NCBI GenBank assembly: GCA_001724995.1
Contig: MEFD01000005.1
Span: 1 to 41,906 of the forward strand
From: Rubrivivax sp. SCN 71-131
GTDB taxonomy: Bacteria; Pseudomonadota; Gammaproteobacteria; Burkholderiales; Burkholderiaceae_C
Direction of reading: 5' to 3'
DNA length: 41,906 bases
Shown here in pieces: positions 24,861-34,715 of the stretch (positions are counted from its first letter, which is position 1; each line of letters begins with the position of its first letter). The notes under the pieces were generated by a model. The model was not told the origin of the DNA and ran no database searches. It saw only the letters and a program-made list of their open reading frames with translations. A program made the position numbers and the translations under genes.

Positions 24861-25643
24861 GTGACGCTCTCTGCCCTGACCTCAATGCCTCAGCCGCGCG
24901 CTCCCAACCGAACGGCACTGGTGGTCATCGCCGATCCCGCAGTGCGCGAGCTCATGGCCGTCAACTTCCGTCACGCCGGGGTCTTCCCGGTGCTGGCGGT
25001 CAGCTTCGACGATGGCAGCCGCCTCGCCAGGGAAGTCTTGCCGGATGCCGTGCTGCTGGACCTGGACGCAGTACCACCTGGCACTCCCGCAGATCGTCTG
25101 CTTCTCGGATTGAACCCAGGCTTGCCCATCGTCATGCTGACCTCGGATCTCGAGGAGGCCTGCGGCTCTGACGGTCAGCTCTGCCGCGCTTCCGCCTGCA
25201 TTCGCAAGCCGATCAGTCCACGGCAGCTCGTGGCGGAATTGCTTCAACAACTGCGTGCCGTCCACTCCGGCGCGACGCTATCCAGCGCCCCTGCAGAAGC
25301 GCAACGGCATCGTCGCTCGAGGCGCCCACAACCCAGGCGACTGGGTGACCTGGAGCTGGATCCCGAGGGCCACCAGGCATGGCTGCATCGGGACGGGCGT
25401 TCCGCGGCGGTTGCACTGGCGCCACGAGAGATTCAATTGCTGTACTGCCTCATGCACCACCCGGACCGCGTGTTGTCGCGCGAGGCCATCCTCAGCGAAG
25501 CATGGCGAGGCGAAGACGAGGTCGGCCTTCGAACCGTCGACCAGTACGTCAAGCGTTTACGCAGGCGGCTGGAGGCGATCGGTGGTGCGGACCTCGTACA
25601 GACGGTCAAGGGCCATGGCTATCGCTTGCATGTCACTCGATGA
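24861..25643 (+). CDS. Atypical PhoB/OmpR-family response regulator
   Basis: A 260-residue regulator: receiver domain (about 17-130) and winged-helix DNA-binding domain (about 160-258, with LAPREIQLLYCLMHHPDRVLSREAIL and DQYVKRLRRRLEAIGG). Asp67 (VLLDLD), Thr94 and Lys116 (CIRKPIS) are kept, but the acidic pocket is reduced to A24-D25 instead of DD, and the usual GADDYL segment is absent. Start GTG 24861 is preferred because GGAG lies 6 nt before it; an in-frame ATG at 24795 would add 22 residues with no ribosome-binding site. No kinase gene is adjacent. It may be a modified PhoB paralogue; the canonical PhoB is at 30440. Confidence 0.8.
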   Translation: MTLSALTSMPQPRAPNRTALVVIADPAVRELMAVNFRHAGVFPVLAVSFDDGSRLAREVLPDAVLLDLDAVPPGTPADRLLLGLNPGLPIVMLTSDLEEACGSDGQLCRASACIRKPISPRQLVAELLQQLRAVHSGATLSSAPAEAQRHRRSRRPQPRRLGDLELDPEGHQAWLHRDGRSAAVALAPREIQLLYCLMHHPDRVLSREAILSEAWRGEDEVGLRTVDQYVKRLRRRLEAIGGADLVQTVKGHGYRLHVTR

Positions 25644-25709
25644 CGGACCTTGTGACACCGCCGCGAGTGGTTGAGCAAGTGCCCCCGGCCGTCACAGACC
25701 CCGATTGAT

Positions 25710-25743
25710 GCGTCACGAAAGTTTCACGATGACCTTCTAAAGT
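25710..25743 (+). promoter_or_regulatory. PHO box and -10 of the pst operon
   Basis: GCGTCAC, GAAA, GTTTCAC (25710-25727) form two 7-bp direct repeats at 11-bp pitch; TAAAGT (25738-25743) follows after 10 bp as the -10. This is the usual layout of PhoB-activated promoters, in which the box replaces the -35. It lies 38 bp before the pstS start. Confidence 0.72.
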
Positions 25744-25780
25744 CTTCGAACCTTCACCACCCGCTTCACAGGAGAGCACG

Positions 25781-26785
25781 ATGAATCGATTGACCCAACT
25801 GGCTTCCGCCGCCGCGCTCTTCGCGGCCATCTGCCTGCCGCACGCTGCAATGGCGCAGGCGCAGATCGTCAAGATCGACGGTTCGTCGACGGTCTTCCCG
25901 CCCACGGAAGGCGTTGCTGAGGACTTCCAGAAGGCCAAGAAGGGCGCGATGAAGGTCACCGTCGGCATCTCCGGCACGGGTGGCGGCTTCAAGAAGTTCT
26001 GCCGTGGCGAGACCGACATCTCCAACGCCTCGCGCCCCATCCTGAAGCAGGAGATGGAAGCCTGCCGCGCTGCTGGCATCGAGTACTACGAACTGCCGGT
26101 CGGCTTCGACGCACTCACCGTGGTGGTCAACCCGAAGAACACTTTCATCAAGCAGCTGTCGGTGGCCGAACTCAGGACAATGTGGGAACCCGCCGCGCAG
26201 GGCAAGATCACCACCTGGAATCAGGTCAACCCCGCCTTCCCGGCCGAGAAGATCACGCTGTATGGCGCGGGCTCGGACTCCGGCACCTTCGACTACTTCA
26301 CCGAGGCCATCAACGGCAAGGCGAAGGCCAGCCGAGGTGACTACGCCGCCACCGAAGACGACCACGTCACGGTGAAGGGCGTGGCGGGCAACGTGAATGC
26401 CATCGGCTATCTGGGCTTCGCCTACTACGCCGAGAACCTGAAGGACCTCAAGGCGGTATCGATCGTCGACAAGCCGGGCAGCCCGGCCGTGGAGCCGAAC
26501 GAGGCCAACGTCATCAACGGCAAGTACCAGCCGCTGGCGCGTCCGATCTTCATCTACGTGAACGCCAAGTCGCTGGCGCGCCCGGAGGTGAAAGAGTTCG
26601 TCGACTTCTACATGAAGAACGCGAGTCGGATCATGAAGGAAGTGAAGTACGTGCCGCTGCCTGCCAGCGCCTACAAGGCCAACGAAGAGCACCTGGCCAA
26701 GGGCAAGAAGGGCACTGTCTTCGGCGGCGTCGCCGAAGTGGGCGTCACCATCGAAGAGCTGATCCGCCGCGAAGCCAAGCTCTGA
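25781..26785 (+). CDS. pstS: PstS phosphate-binding periplasmic protein
   Basis: A 334-residue periplasmic binding protein. The signal peptide ends at AAMAQA (about residue 26). The phosphate-binding loops are visible: DGSSTVFPPTEGVAEDF, GISGTGGGFKKFCRGETDISNASRPI and GAGSDSGTFDYFTE. It belongs to the short, SphX-like PstS branch. It captures phosphate for PstCAB. In an arsenate-producing cell its selectivity for phosphate over arsenate would matter. A PHO box precedes it and a strong hairpin follows it, so it is probably made in excess over the membrane genes. Confidence 0.95.
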   Translation: MNRLTQLASAAALFAAICLPHAAMAQAQIVKIDGSSTVFPPTEGVAEDFQKAKKGAMKVTVGISGTGGGFKKFCRGETDISNASRPILKQEMEACRAAGIEYYELPVGFDALTVVVNPKNTFIKQLSVAELRTMWEPAAQGKITTWNQVNPAFPAEKITLYGAGSDSGTFDYFTEAINGKAKASRGDYAATEDDHVTVKGVAGNVNAIGYLGFAYYAENLKDLKAVSIVDKPGSPAVEPNEANVINGKYQPLARPIFIYVNAKSLARPEVKEFVDFYMKNASRIMKEVKYVPLPASAYKANEEHLAKGKKGTVFGGVAEVGVTIEELIRREAKL

Positions 26786-26816
26786 CCCGAGGCCGCTTAT
26801 CCAGCGCTCCTTCCAG

Positions 26817-26849
26817 CGGGGCGGGACGCCTGACAAGGCGACCGCCCCG
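26817..26849 (+). terminator. pstS-pstC intercistronic hairpin
   Basis: CGGGGCGG (26817-26824) pairs with CCGCCCCG (26842-26849), and CGCC pairs with GGCG inside, around TGACAA. No T-run follows, and pstC begins 31 bp later, so it is more likely a partial terminator or mRNA-stabilising stem that raises PstS relative to PstCAB. Confidence 0.65.
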
Positions 26850-26879
26850 CGTTCACAAGCGCCCGTCGGAGTTCATCCC

Positions 26880-27851
26880 ATGTCGGCCATTTCGCCCATG
26901 TCCAGCGCGCCCGAAACGGACGCCGGCAAGTCCGTCGGCGCCGCCAAGCTGGCCGAGTACGCCAGAACCAAGGCGCGCCGCAAGCGCAGCGAACGGCTGA
27001 TCCGATCGGTGCTGTTCCTGGCTGCCTGTGTCTCCGTCTTCACGACCGTAGGCATCGTCTATGTGCTGCTGAAGGAGTCCATCGCGTTCTTTCAGGCTGT
27101 TCCCTTGTGGACTTTCCTGACCGACACGCAATGGACGCCGCTCTTTTCCGATGCGCGCTTCGGCATCATGGTCCTGCTGTCCGGCACGATCACCAGCTCG
27201 TTGGTGGCGCTGTTGGTGGCCATTCCGCTGGGCACGATCATCGCGATCTACCTGTCGGAGTTCGCCGGGCACAAGACGCGCGAGACGCTGAAGCCGATCC
27301 TCGAACTCCTGTCGGGCGTGCCGACCATCATCTACGGCTACTTTGCGCTGCTGTTCGTGACGCCGATGCTGCAGCGGCTGTTCCCCGAATTGCCCAGCTT
27401 CAACATCCTGTCGGCCGGTCTGGTGATGGGCATCATGATCATCCCCTACGTGTCCTCGCTGTCCGAAGACGCGATGCGAGCCGTGCCGATGAGCCTGCGC
27501 GAAGGCTCCTATGCCATGGGCGGCACGCGTTTGCAGACCGCCTTGAACGTCGTCTTCCCCGCTGCGCTGTCGGGCATCGCGTCGGCCTACATCCTCGGCA
27601 TCTCGCGCGCCGTGGGTGAGACGATGATCCTCGCTGTCGCGGCCGGCATGCAGCCGAACCTGACCTTCAATCCGATGGAGCCGGCCGCGACGGTCACCGC
27701 CTACATCGTCCAGGTCGCGCTGGGCGATCTGCCGCACGGCAGCGTCGGCTATCAGACCATCTTCGCCGCGGGCTTGACACTGATGGTCATCACGCTTTGC
27801 TTCAACCTGGCCGGCCATTGGCTGCGCCGCCGCTTCCGCGAGGTCTACTGA
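26880..27851 (+). CDS. pstC: PstC phosphate ABC transporter permease
   Basis: A 323-residue inner-membrane permease with about six segments. LSGVPTIIYGYFALLFVTPML and the EAA-like loop SLREGSYAMGGTRLQTALNVVFPAALSGI contact the PstB ATPase. It forms the PstCA channel for phosphate. It begins 94 bp after pstS and overlaps pstA by one base (TGATG). Confidence 0.95.
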   Translation: MSAISPMSSAPETDAGKSVGAAKLAEYARTKARRKRSERLIRSVLFLAACVSVFTTVGIVYVLLKESIAFFQAVPLWTFLTDTQWTPLFSDARFGIMVLLSGTITSSLVALLVAIPLGTIIAIYLSEFAGHKTRETLKPILELLSGVPTIIYGYFALLFVTPMLQRLFPELPSFNILSAGLVMGIMIIPYVSSLSEDAMRAVPMSLREGSYAMGGTRLQTALNVVFPAALSGIASAYILGISRAVGETMILAVAAGMQPNLTFNPMEPAATVTAYIVQVALGDLPHGSVGYQTIFAAGLTLMVITLCFNLAGHWLRRRFREVY

Positions 27852-28777
27852 TGGCCACCCCGGGCAAGGCGCATGAGATCCGCGCCATCATCCGCCGTCA
27901 CAAGCGCTGGGATCTCATCTTCGGTCTGATGGGCCTCGCCTCGCTGTCGGTGGCGATCCTCACGCTGCTGGCGCTCTTCACCGACATGGCGTTGTCGGGC
28001 ATCCCTCGGCTCGATGCCGACTTCTTCACCTCCTTCCCATCCCGCCGCGCCGGACAGGCAGGGATCCTGTCAGCGTGGGTGGGTTCGGTGCTGGTCATGC
28101 TGGTGACGGCCTTCGTCGCTGTGCCCGTCGGTATCGCGGGCGCCATCTACCTGGAGGAGTACGCGCCCAAGAACTGGTTCACGGATCTCATCGAGATCAA
28201 CATCACCAACCTGGCGGGTGTGCCCTCGATCATCTACGGCCTGCTCGCGCTGGGGCTCTTCGTCTACACGTTCGGGCTGGGTCAATCGATCCTCACCGCC
28301 GGCCTCACGTTGGCCCTGCTGATCCTGCCCATCGTCATCACGACCACGCGCGAGGCTCTGCGCTCGATTCCGCAACATGTCCGCGAAGGCGCCTACGCCT
28401 GCGGCGCATCGCAGTGGCAGGTGGTCCATGACCACCTCCTGCCCTATAGCACGCCCGGCATCCTGACGGGTGTGATCATCGGTCTGTCCCGAGCCATCGG
28501 CGAAACAGCTCCGATCATCACCATCGGGGCATTGACGTTCATCGCCTTCCTGCCGCCGGTGCCCCTCTCCGGCGATCCCGCCGCCGGCCTCTTCGATTGG
28601 CTGTTCTCGCCGTTCACGGTGATGCCGATCCAGATCTTCAACTGGACCTCGCGCCCGGACACCTCGTTCCAGCAGAACGCAGCAGCGGCCAGCTTCGTGC
28701 TGATCTTCATGACGCTGGGAATGAACGCCATCGCGATCTGGCTGCGCTACCGCCTGCGCAAGAACATCAAGTGGTGA
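27851..28777 (+). CDS. pstA: PstA phosphate ABC transporter permease
   Basis: A 308-residue inner-membrane permease, partner of PstC. It has [22 protein letters not shown] and the EAA-like loop [44 protein letters not shown] 27851 shares its A with the pstC stop, so the two channel subunits are co-translated. The following pstB is 28 bp away. Confidence 0.95.
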   Translation: MATPGKAHEIRAIIRRHKRWDLIFGLMGLASLSVAILTLLALFTDMALSGIPRLDADFFTSFPSRRAGQAGILSAWVGSVLVMLVTAFVAVPVGIAGAIYLEEYAPKNWFTDLIEINITNLAGVPSIIYGLLALGLFVYTFGLGQSILTAGLTLALLILPIVITTTREALRSIPQHVREGAYACGASQWQVVHDHLLPYSTPGILTGVIIGLSRAIGETAPIITIGALTFIAFLPPVPLSGDPAAGLFDWLFSPFTVMPIQIFNWTSRPDTSFQQNAAAASFVLIFMTLGMNAIAIWLRYRLRKNIKW

Positions 28778-28805
28778 CCCGACGCCGCGTAATGAAAGAC
28801 ACGCC

Positions 28806-29603
28806 ATGACCTCTTCGACGATCACCCTGCCCGAGAAGACACCGCCGCTCAAGGCCGAGTCCCGCAAGCTGGACTTCTACTACGGCGCATTCAAGGCCCT
28901 CAAGGGCATCACCATGCCCGTCTTCGAGAACAAGGTCACCGCCTTGATCGGACCCAGCGGCTGCGGCAAGTCGACCTTCCTCCGCTGCTTCAACCGCATG
29001 CACGACCTGTACCCGGGGCACCGCTATGACGGCGGCATCCAGTTGCTGCCGGACGACGTGAATCTGCTGGACCCCCAGGTCGATCCGATCGAAGTTCGGA
29101 TGCGCATCTCGATGGTCTTCCAGAAGCCGAACCCGTTCCCGAAGTCGATCTACGAGAACGTCGCGTACGGCCTGCGTGTCCGTGGCGAGAAGTCGCGCAG
29201 CTATCTGGACGACAAGGTCGAGGCGACGCTCAAGGGGGCGGCGCTGTGGGAAGAGGTGAAGGATCGCCTGAACGAGCTCGCCGTCAATCTCTCGGGCGGA
29301 CAGCAGCAGCGGTTGTGCATCGCGCGGGCACTGGCCACCGACCCGGAGATCATCCTCTTCGACGAGCCGACGTCCGCGCTGGACCCGATCGCCACCGGGA
29401 GCATCGAGGAGCTGGTCGGGCAGATCAAGGACAAGGTGACCGTCCTGATCGTCACCCACAACATGCAGCAGGCGGCCCGCGTGTCGGACTACACCGCCTA
29501 CATGTATCTCGGTGACCTCGTCGAGTTCGGCGAGACAAAGAAGCTGTTCATGAAGCCGCAGCGCAAGGAGACCGAGGACTACATCACCGGTCGCTTCGGG
29601 TGA
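28806..29603 (+). CDS. pstB: PstB phosphate ABC transporter ATPase
   Basis: A 265-residue ABC ATPase. Walker A is GPSGCGKST, the Q-loop [19 protein letters not shown] (the PstB-specific PNPFP string), the signature [15 protein letters not shown], Walker [14 protein letters not shown], and the H-loop [21 protein letters not shown]. It powers PstCA and, with PhoU and PhoR, takes part in phosphate signalling. Confidence 0.97.
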   Translation: MTSSTITLPEKTPPLKAESRKLDFYYGAFKALKGITMPVFENKVTALIGPSGCGKSTFLRCFNRMHDLYPGHRYDGGIQLLPDDVNLLDPQVDPIEVRMRISMVFQKPNPFPKSIYENVAYGLRVRGEKSRSYLDDKVEATLKGAALWEEVKDRLNELAVNLSGGQQQRLCIARALATDPEIILFDEPTSALDPIATGSIEELVGQIKDKVTVLIVTHNMQQAARVSDYTAYMYLGDLVEFGETKKLFMKPQRKETEDYITGRFG

Positions 29604-29694
29604 GCGCAGATGTTCGCAAGTGACTTCGCTCTCGACCCGCGCTTCACGAAGCGGGCACGCTGAGCGGAGTCGTTGACCACGAGGAACCAATGAC

Positions 29695-30402
29695 ATGAGC
29701 GACAAACACCTCTCCACGCAATTCGACGCGGAACTCAGCGGCATCTCGACCCGCGTGCTCGAGATGGGAGGCATGGTCGAGTCGCAGGTCTCCCAGGCCA
29801 TCTACGCCCTGGTCAACTTCAGCGGCGAGACCGCCAACCAGGTGCTTGAGCAGGAAGTGCGCGTCAACCAGATGGAAGTCGAGATCGACGGCGATCTCTC
29901 GACCATCATCGCCCGGCGCCAGCCGACCGCGCGCGACCTGCGGCTGCTGATCGCCGTGAGCAAGACGATCGGCAACTTGGAGCGGGTCGGCGATGAAGCA
30001 GCACGCATCGCGCGCACCGTTCAGCGCCTGATGAACTCGGGCATGTCCAACCGGCTACGGCTGCCCGTCGGCGACGTCTCCTTCGAGGCGGAACTGGCCA
30101 CCACCTCGCTGCGTCAGGCACTGAACGCGTTCGCACGCCTGGATGCCGAGGCGGCGCTTCAGGTGATCAAGCAGGACAACGCGATCGATGCCGAGTTCGA
30201 CGGTCTCATGCGCAAGCTGGTGACCTACATGATGGAGGATCCCCGCACCATTTCCGCCAGCATCGACCTGGTGTTCGTGGCCAAGGCCATCGAGCGCGTG
30301 GGGGACCATGCCAAGAATCTGGCGGAACAGGTCATCTATATCGTCAAGGGCGCCGATGTGCGTCATACGCCCCTGGGCGAGGTCGAATCGGTGGTGCGGT
30401 AA
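29695..30402 (+). CDS. phoU: PhoU phosphate signalling protein
   Basis: A 235-residue all-helical protein made of two PhoU repeats: MGGMVESQVSQAIYALV...LEQEVRVNQMEVEID...LRLLIAVSKTIGNLERVGDEAARIA and, in the second half, DLVFVAKAIERVGDHAKNLAEQVIYIVKG. PhoU links the Pst transporter to PhoR and keeps the Pho regulon off when phosphate is plentiful. The 91-bp gap after pstB holds a small hairpin (29636-29657). Confidence 0.95.
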   Translation: MSDKHLSTQFDAELSGISTRVLEMGGMVESQVSQAIYALVNFSGETANQVLEQEVRVNQMEVEIDGDLSTIIARRQPTARDLRLLIAVSKTIGNLERVGDEAARIARTVQRLMNSGMSNRLRLPVGDVSFEAELATTSLRQALNAFARLDAEAALQVIKQDNAIDAEFDGLMRKLVTYMMEDPRTISASIDLVFVAKAIERVGDHAKNLAEQVIYIVKGADVRHTPLGEVESVVR

Positions 30403-30439
30403 GGCTGCTGCGAGCCACGTAGGGATAGGAGCGCAGGCG

Positions 30440-31138
30440 ATGGGACGCATTCTGGTTGTCGACGACGAAGCCGCGATCGTGGAATTGATCGCGTTGAACC
30501 TGCGCCATGAGGGCCACGAGGTTCGGATGGCCTACGACAGTGAGTCAGCATCCAACGCGGTGCGTGAATCGCTGCCTGACCTGGTGCTGCTCGACTGGAT
30601 GCTGCCGGGAGAGCCGGGCGTCAGCCTGGCCAGGCGCTGGCGAGGCGATCCGAGGACGAAGGCGCTGCCCATCGTGATGCTGACGGCCCGAGCTGACGAG
30701 CGTGATGTCGTGCAGGGCCTGGACGCGGGGGCCGACGACTACCTCGCAAAGCCTTTCTCGACCAACGAACTGATGGCACGGGTGCGCGCGGTCTTGCGGC
30801 GCAAGGCACCGGAAGCCCTGGATGCGCCCGTCGAGGCGGGTCCGCTGCGCCTGGATCCGAGTACCCGCCGCGTGCATTGGGGGCCGGGGGAGGTGTCGCT
30901 GGGCCCGACGGAGTTCAGGCTGCTGCGGTACCTGATGACTTATCCCGAGCGTGTGCACAGCCGTGCGCAGCTGTTGGACAGGGTCTGGGGTGACCATGTC
31001 TTCATCGAGGAGCGCACCGTGGATGTCCACATCAAGCGGCTGCGCGACGCTCTGCATCCGGTCGGCTGCTCCAACCTGATCGAGACCGTCCGGGGTGCCG
31101 GTTACCGGCTCGCCAGGCCCAGCCCGGCTGCTGCTTGA
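30440..31138 (+). CDS. phoB: PhoB response regulator
   Basis: A 232-residue OmpR-type regulator with a canonical receiver: VVDDE (acidic pair D8-D9), phospho-acceptor Asp52 (LLDWMLPG), Thr82 and Lys104 (GADDYLAKPF). The winged helix includes GPTEFRLLRYLMTYPERVHSRAQLLDRVWG and RTVDVHIKRLRDAL. It should bind the PHO boxes upstream of pstS, phoX and the atypical regulator. AGGA precedes ATG 30440. It sits four bases before phoR. Confidence 0.95.
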   Translation: MGRILVVDDEAAIVELIALNLRHEGHEVRMAYDSESASNAVRESLPDLVLLDWMLPGEPGVSLARRWRGDPRTKALPIVMLTARADERDVVQGLDAGADDYLAKPFSTNELMARVRAVLRRKAPEALDAPVEAGPLRLDPSTRRVHWGPGEVSLGPTEFRLLRYLMTYPERVHSRAQLLDRVWGDHVFIEERTVDVHIKRLRDALHPVGCSNLIETVRGAGYRLARPSPAAA

Positions 31139-31141
31139 GGC

Positions 31142-32515
31142 ATGTCCAGTCGATGGTTCGGGCGCGCGCTCGTGGGTGCCGCCTGGTGTGCTTTCACCTT
31201 CGCGCTCGTCTGGGCCTTGCCACCCAACGGCCGATCCTGGCTGGCGATGCTCGGCATGGGCGCGGCCGGACTCACTGGCTGGGCCCTTCTGAACCAACGC
31301 CGTCAGATCGTCCGTGTGGAACGCTGGCTGGCGGATCCCTCGGTCCCGGCACCACCTCGACCTGCAGGGCCGGTGGGCGAATTGTGTTATCGCGCTGAAC
31401 GTGCATTGGTGATGCGCGAGCGTCAGACTGCCGACGAGCGCAGTCGCCGCGAGGAGTTCCTGTCTGCCATCGAGGCCTCACCCAACGGCGTTCTGCTGCT
31501 GGATGCGCAGGACCACATCGACTGGATGAACGTCACCGCTGCATCCCATTTCGGCATCGATGCCGAGCGGGACCGCGCCCAGCGCGTCACCAACCTGGTG
31601 CGTGCTCCGACCTTCGTTGCCTACCTGCAGTCCGGGCGATTCGACGACACGCTGTCCATGCCCAGTCCGACCGGCAACGGATCGCTGCTCGTCGCTGTGC
31701 GCCCCTATGGCGACGCCATGAAGCTGGTGCTCTCACAGGACGTGACCGAGCGTGATCGCAACGACAGGATGCGACGGGACTTCGTGGCCAATGTCTCGCA
31801 CGAGATCCGCAGTCCTCTCACGGTGCTCGCCGGTTTCCTGGAGACGATGGAGAACCTGCCGTTGACCGACGCGGAGCGCTCACGCGTGCTCGTGCTCATG
31901 CGGCAACAGACCGACCGCATGCAGAGCCTGGTCAGCGATCTGTTGACCTTGGCGCAGATCGAGGCCGCGCCCCGCCCCCTTTCGGCGGATTGGTTGTCGA
32001 TGTCGCAGTTGGGGCAACGCCTCGCCGCCGATGCGGCGGCGCTGGACAAGGGACAGCACGACCTCGTGGTGCACGCAGGTCCCGAGATGGGCATCAACGG
32101 GATCGAGAGCGAGCTCTTCAGTGCCCTGTGGAACCTGGTGAGCAATGCCATGCGGTACACCCCCAAGACCGGCCGCGTGGAACTTGCCTGGGGTCTGGAG
32201 CCCGATGGTACGGGCTGGTTCCAGGTCTCCGACAACGGGCCTGGCATCGCACGCGAACACATTCCCCGCCTGACCGAACGCTTCTATCGGGTTGACCACA
32301 GTCGCTCTCGCGAAACTGGTGGGACGGGCCTTGGACTGGCCATCGTCAAGCATGTCGTGCAGCGCCACGATGGCGAGTTGAAGATCACCAGCGAACCCGG
32401 TCTGGGAGCATGCTTTCGGATCGAATTCCCCGGCCATCGGGTCCGGCCGGGTAGCGCGGTGATGGTTCCGACCAGCCCTCCGGCCGTCAACCTCGTCAGA
32501 TCGACCGCTGGTTGA
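31142..32515 (+). CDS. phoR: PhoR phosphate-sensing histidine kinase
   Basis: A 457-residue membrane kinase. Two hydrophobic segments near the N-terminus are followed by a PAS-like domain ([24 protein letters not shown]), the His box [19 protein letters not shown], the N-box [14 protein letters not shown], and G-boxes [10 protein letters not shown] and [14 protein letters not shown]. It phosphorylates PhoB when phosphate is low, under PstB/PhoU control. Its last 20 bases overlap, on the opposite strand, the end of arsH. Confidence 0.94.
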   Translation: MSSRWFGRALVGAAWCAFTFALVWALPPNGRSWLAMLGMGAAGLTGWALLNQRRQIVRVERWLADPSVPAPPRPAGPVGELCYRAERALVMRERQTADERSRREEFLSAIEASPNGVLLLDAQDHIDWMNVTAASHFGIDAERDRAQRVTNLVRAPTFVAYLQSGRFDDTLSMPSPTGNGSLLVAVRPYGDAMKLVLSQDVTERDRNDRMRRDFVANVSHEIRSPLTVLAGFLETMENLPLTDAERSRVLVLMRQQTDRMQSLVSDLLTLAQIEAAPRPLSADWLSMSQLGQRLAADAAALDKGQHDLVVHAGPEMGINGIESELFSALWNLVSNAMRYTPKTGRVELAWGLEPDGTGWFQVSDNGPGIAREHIPRLTERFYRVDHSRSRETGGTGLGLAIVKHVVQRHDGELKITSEPGLGACFRIEFPGHRVRPGSAVMVPTSPPAVNLVRSTAG

Positions 32516-33251
32516 CGCGCTTCGAGAGTTCGGCAGCGCTCTCCCGCCGCTCGCTGTAGCGGTCCACCAGGTAGGGCGCCACGTCGCGCGTGAGCAGCGT
32601 GAACTTCATCAGCTCCTCCATCACGTCGACCACGCGCTCGTAGTAGGCCGAGGGCTTCATGCGGCCGGCCTCGTCGAACTCCTGGAAGGCCTTGGCCACC
32701 GACGACTGGTTGGGAATGGTGAGCATGCGCATCCAGCGCCCGAGAACCCGCATCTGGTTGACGGCATTGAAGGACTGCGAGCCGCCGGACACCTGCATCA
32801 CGGCCAGCGTCTTGCCCTGGGTCGGCCGCACGGCGTCGACGCTCAGCGGAATCCAATCGATCTGCGCCTTCAGGATGCCGGTCATCGCCCCATGGCGCTC
32901 GGGCGAGGTCCACACCATTCCTTCAGCCCAGGCCGCGGCATCGCGCAGTTCCTGCACCTTGGGGTGCGTGTCCGGCGCACCGTCGGGCAGCGGCAGCCCC
33001 GTGGGGTCGAAGATGCGGACCTCCCCGCCCATCGCTCGCAGCAGACGCGCGGCCTCCAGCGTGAGCAGCTTGCTGTACGAGCGCTCGCGCAGCGAGCCGT
33101 AGAGCATCAGGAACCGAGGCGCATGCGTCGAGGTGCCCACCCCTGCAAGGCGACTTGCCGTGGGCCGGTCGAAGAGCGCCGGGTCGAGGTTGGGCGGGCT
33201 GTCTTCAGCGGACGACACGGCGGCCCTCCGCGTCGATGACGGGTTCACCAT
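32496..33251 (-). CDS. arsH: ArsH NADPH-dependent FMN reductase / organoarsenical oxidase
   Basis: A 251-residue flavodoxin-like protein. [17 protein letters not shown] binds the FMN phosphate, with [21 protein letters not shown] and [21 protein letters not shown] as ArsH hallmarks. ArsH oxidises trivalent organoarsenicals to less toxic pentavalent forms. The ATG at 33251 overlaps arsC by 47 bp and has AGGAGG immediately before it, which is too close for ideal initiation. GTG at 33218 (MSSAEDSPP...) fits family length better, so the true start is uncertain. Last gene of the leftward ars operon. Confidence 0.94.
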   Translation of the reverse strand: MVNPSSTRRAAVSSAEDSPPNLDPALFDRPTASRLAGVGTSTHAPRFLMLYGSLRERSYSKLLTLEAARLLRAMGGEVRIFDPTGLPLPDGAPDTHPKVQELRDAAAWAEGMVWTSPERHGAMTGILKAQIDWIPLSVDAVRPTQGKTLAVMQVSGGSQSFNAVNQMRVLGRWMRMLTIPNQSSVAKAFQEFDEAGRMKPSAYYERVVDVMEELMKFTLLTRDVAPYLVDRYSERRESAAELSKRVNQRSI

Positions 33252-33633
33252 CCTCCTTGCTGAAGGGGCCCGGCAGCGGGCCGGGCAACAGATCGAGCAC
33301 GGTCTCGGAGGGCCGGCACAGGCGCGTGCCCAGTGGTGTCACCACGATGGGTCGGTTCATCAGGGTGGGATGCTGCACGATGAAGTCCAGCAGTTGGTCG
33401 TCGGTCCAGTGGCTGGCGTCCAGGCCCAGCTCGTCGTGAGGGGTGCCCTTGCGGCGCAGGAGCTCGCGCACGGGCATGCGCATGGCAGCCAGCAGCTGAA
33501 CCAGTTCATCCCGGCTGGGTGGATGCTTCAGATACTCCACGACCTTCGGCTCGACACCGCTGTGGCGGATCAGGGCCAGCACGTTGCGCGACGTGCCGCA
33601 GGCGGGGTTGTGGAAGATGGTGATCGGTGTCAT
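33205..33633 (-). CDS. arsC: ArsC arsenate reductase, glutaredoxin-coupled type
   Basis: A 142-residue ArsC of the E. coli plasmid R773 / Spx-like family. The catalytic Cys12 is in [10 protein letters not shown], followed by the expected arginines, including [17 protein letters not shown] near residue 95. It reduces arsenate to arsenite with glutathione and glutaredoxin. It begins 37 bp after acr3 and overlaps arsH. Confidence 0.95.
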   Translation of the reverse strand: MTPITIFHNPACGTSRNVLALIRHSGVEPKVVEYLKHPPSRDELVQLLAAMRMPVRELLRRKGTPHDELGLDASHWTDDQLLDFIVQHPTLMNRPIVVTPLGTRLCRPSETVLDLLPGPLPGPFSKEDGEPVIDAEGRRVVR

Positions 33634-33670
33634 CGCAGCGGTGCCGGCGCCATCGGGACGCTCGGCACGC

Positions 33671-34690
33671 TCACGCGGGAAACCAGCGCCGGGTGCGGTT
33701 GGCGAAGGCCACCAGCGACAGCATCACCGGCACCTCGACCAGCACGCCGACCACGGTGGCCAGGGCTGCACCCGAGTTCAGGCCGAACAACGAGATCGCC
33801 ACCGCCACCGCCAGCTCGAAGAAGTTGGACGTGCCGATCATGCAGGCGGGTGCCGCGATGTTGAACGGCAACCGCAGCTTCCAGGCGGCGACATACGAGA
33901 TGGCGAAGATGCCGTAGCTCTGCAGCACCAGCGGTACGGCGATCATGGCGATGACGAGCGGCTTGTCGATCAGGGTGCCGGCCTGGAAGCCGAACAGCAG
34001 CACCACGGTGGCGATCAGGCCCACCACCGACCACGGCTTGAGCGCCGCCACACCCTGGGCCAGCCGTTGGGTACCACCCGCCTTCAGCCACAGGTGCCGA
34101 GTCACCACACCCGCCAACAATGGCAGCACCACGTAGAGCACGGTCGACAGCAGCAGCGTCTCCCAGGGCACGGTGACGTCGGTCACCCCCAGCAGGAAGG
34201 CGGCGATGGGCGCGAAGGCAAAGACCATGATCAGGTCGTTCACCGACACCTGCACCAGCGTGTACGCGGCATCGCCCTTCACCAGCTGGCTCCAGACGAA
34301 CACCATCGCGGTACACGGTGCCACGCCCAGCAGGATCATGCCGGCGATGTATTCGCTGGCCGATTTCGGGTCGACCCAGGGCGCGAAGACATGCTCGAAG
34401 AACAGCACCGCCAGCGCCGCCATCGTGAAGGGCTTGACCAGCCAGTTGATGACCAGCGTGAGCATCAGGCCGCGCGGACGCTGCCCGACGTCCTTGATCG
34501 AAGCAAAGTCGATCTGGATCATCATCGGGTAGATCATCACCCAGATGAAGACCGCCACCACCAGGTTGACGTGCGCGAACTCCAGCGTCGCCACGGCCTG
34601 GAAGAGCCCGGGCGTCCACAGGCCCAGGCCCACACCGGCCACGATGCCCAGACCGACCCAGACGGTGAGGTAACGCTCGAAAAGTCCCAT
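33671..34690 (-). CDS. acr3: Acr3-type arsenite efflux permease
   Basis: A 339-residue inner-membrane transporter with ten hydrophobic segments. The Acr3 catalytic cysteine is in [15 protein letters not shown], and the second-half cysteine/Glu motif is [18 protein letters not shown]. Acr3 exports arsenite by proton exchange. ATG 34690 begins 25 bp after the upstream arsC. It is the only dedicated arsenite exporter seen here; no ArsB is present. Confidence 0.96.
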   Translation of the reverse strand: MGLFERYLTVWVGLGIVAGVGLGLWTPGLFQAVATLEFAHVNLVVAVFIWVMIYPMMIQIDFASIKDVGQRPRGLMLTLVINWLVKPFTMAALAVLFFEHVFAPWVDPKSASEYIAGMILLGVAPCTAMVFVWSQLVKGDAAYTLVQVSVNDLIMVFAFAPIAAFLLGVTDVTVPWETLLLSTVLYVVLPLLAGVVTRHLWLKAGGTQRLAQGVAALKPWSVVGLIATVVLLFGFQAGTLIDKPLVIAMIAVPLVLQSYGIFAISYVAAWKLRLPFNIAAPACMIGTSNFFELAVAVAISLFGLNSGAALATVVGVLVEVPVMLSLVAFANRTRRWFPA

Positions 34691-34715
34691 GCGCGAGATT
34701 GTCGGCAGCCCACGC

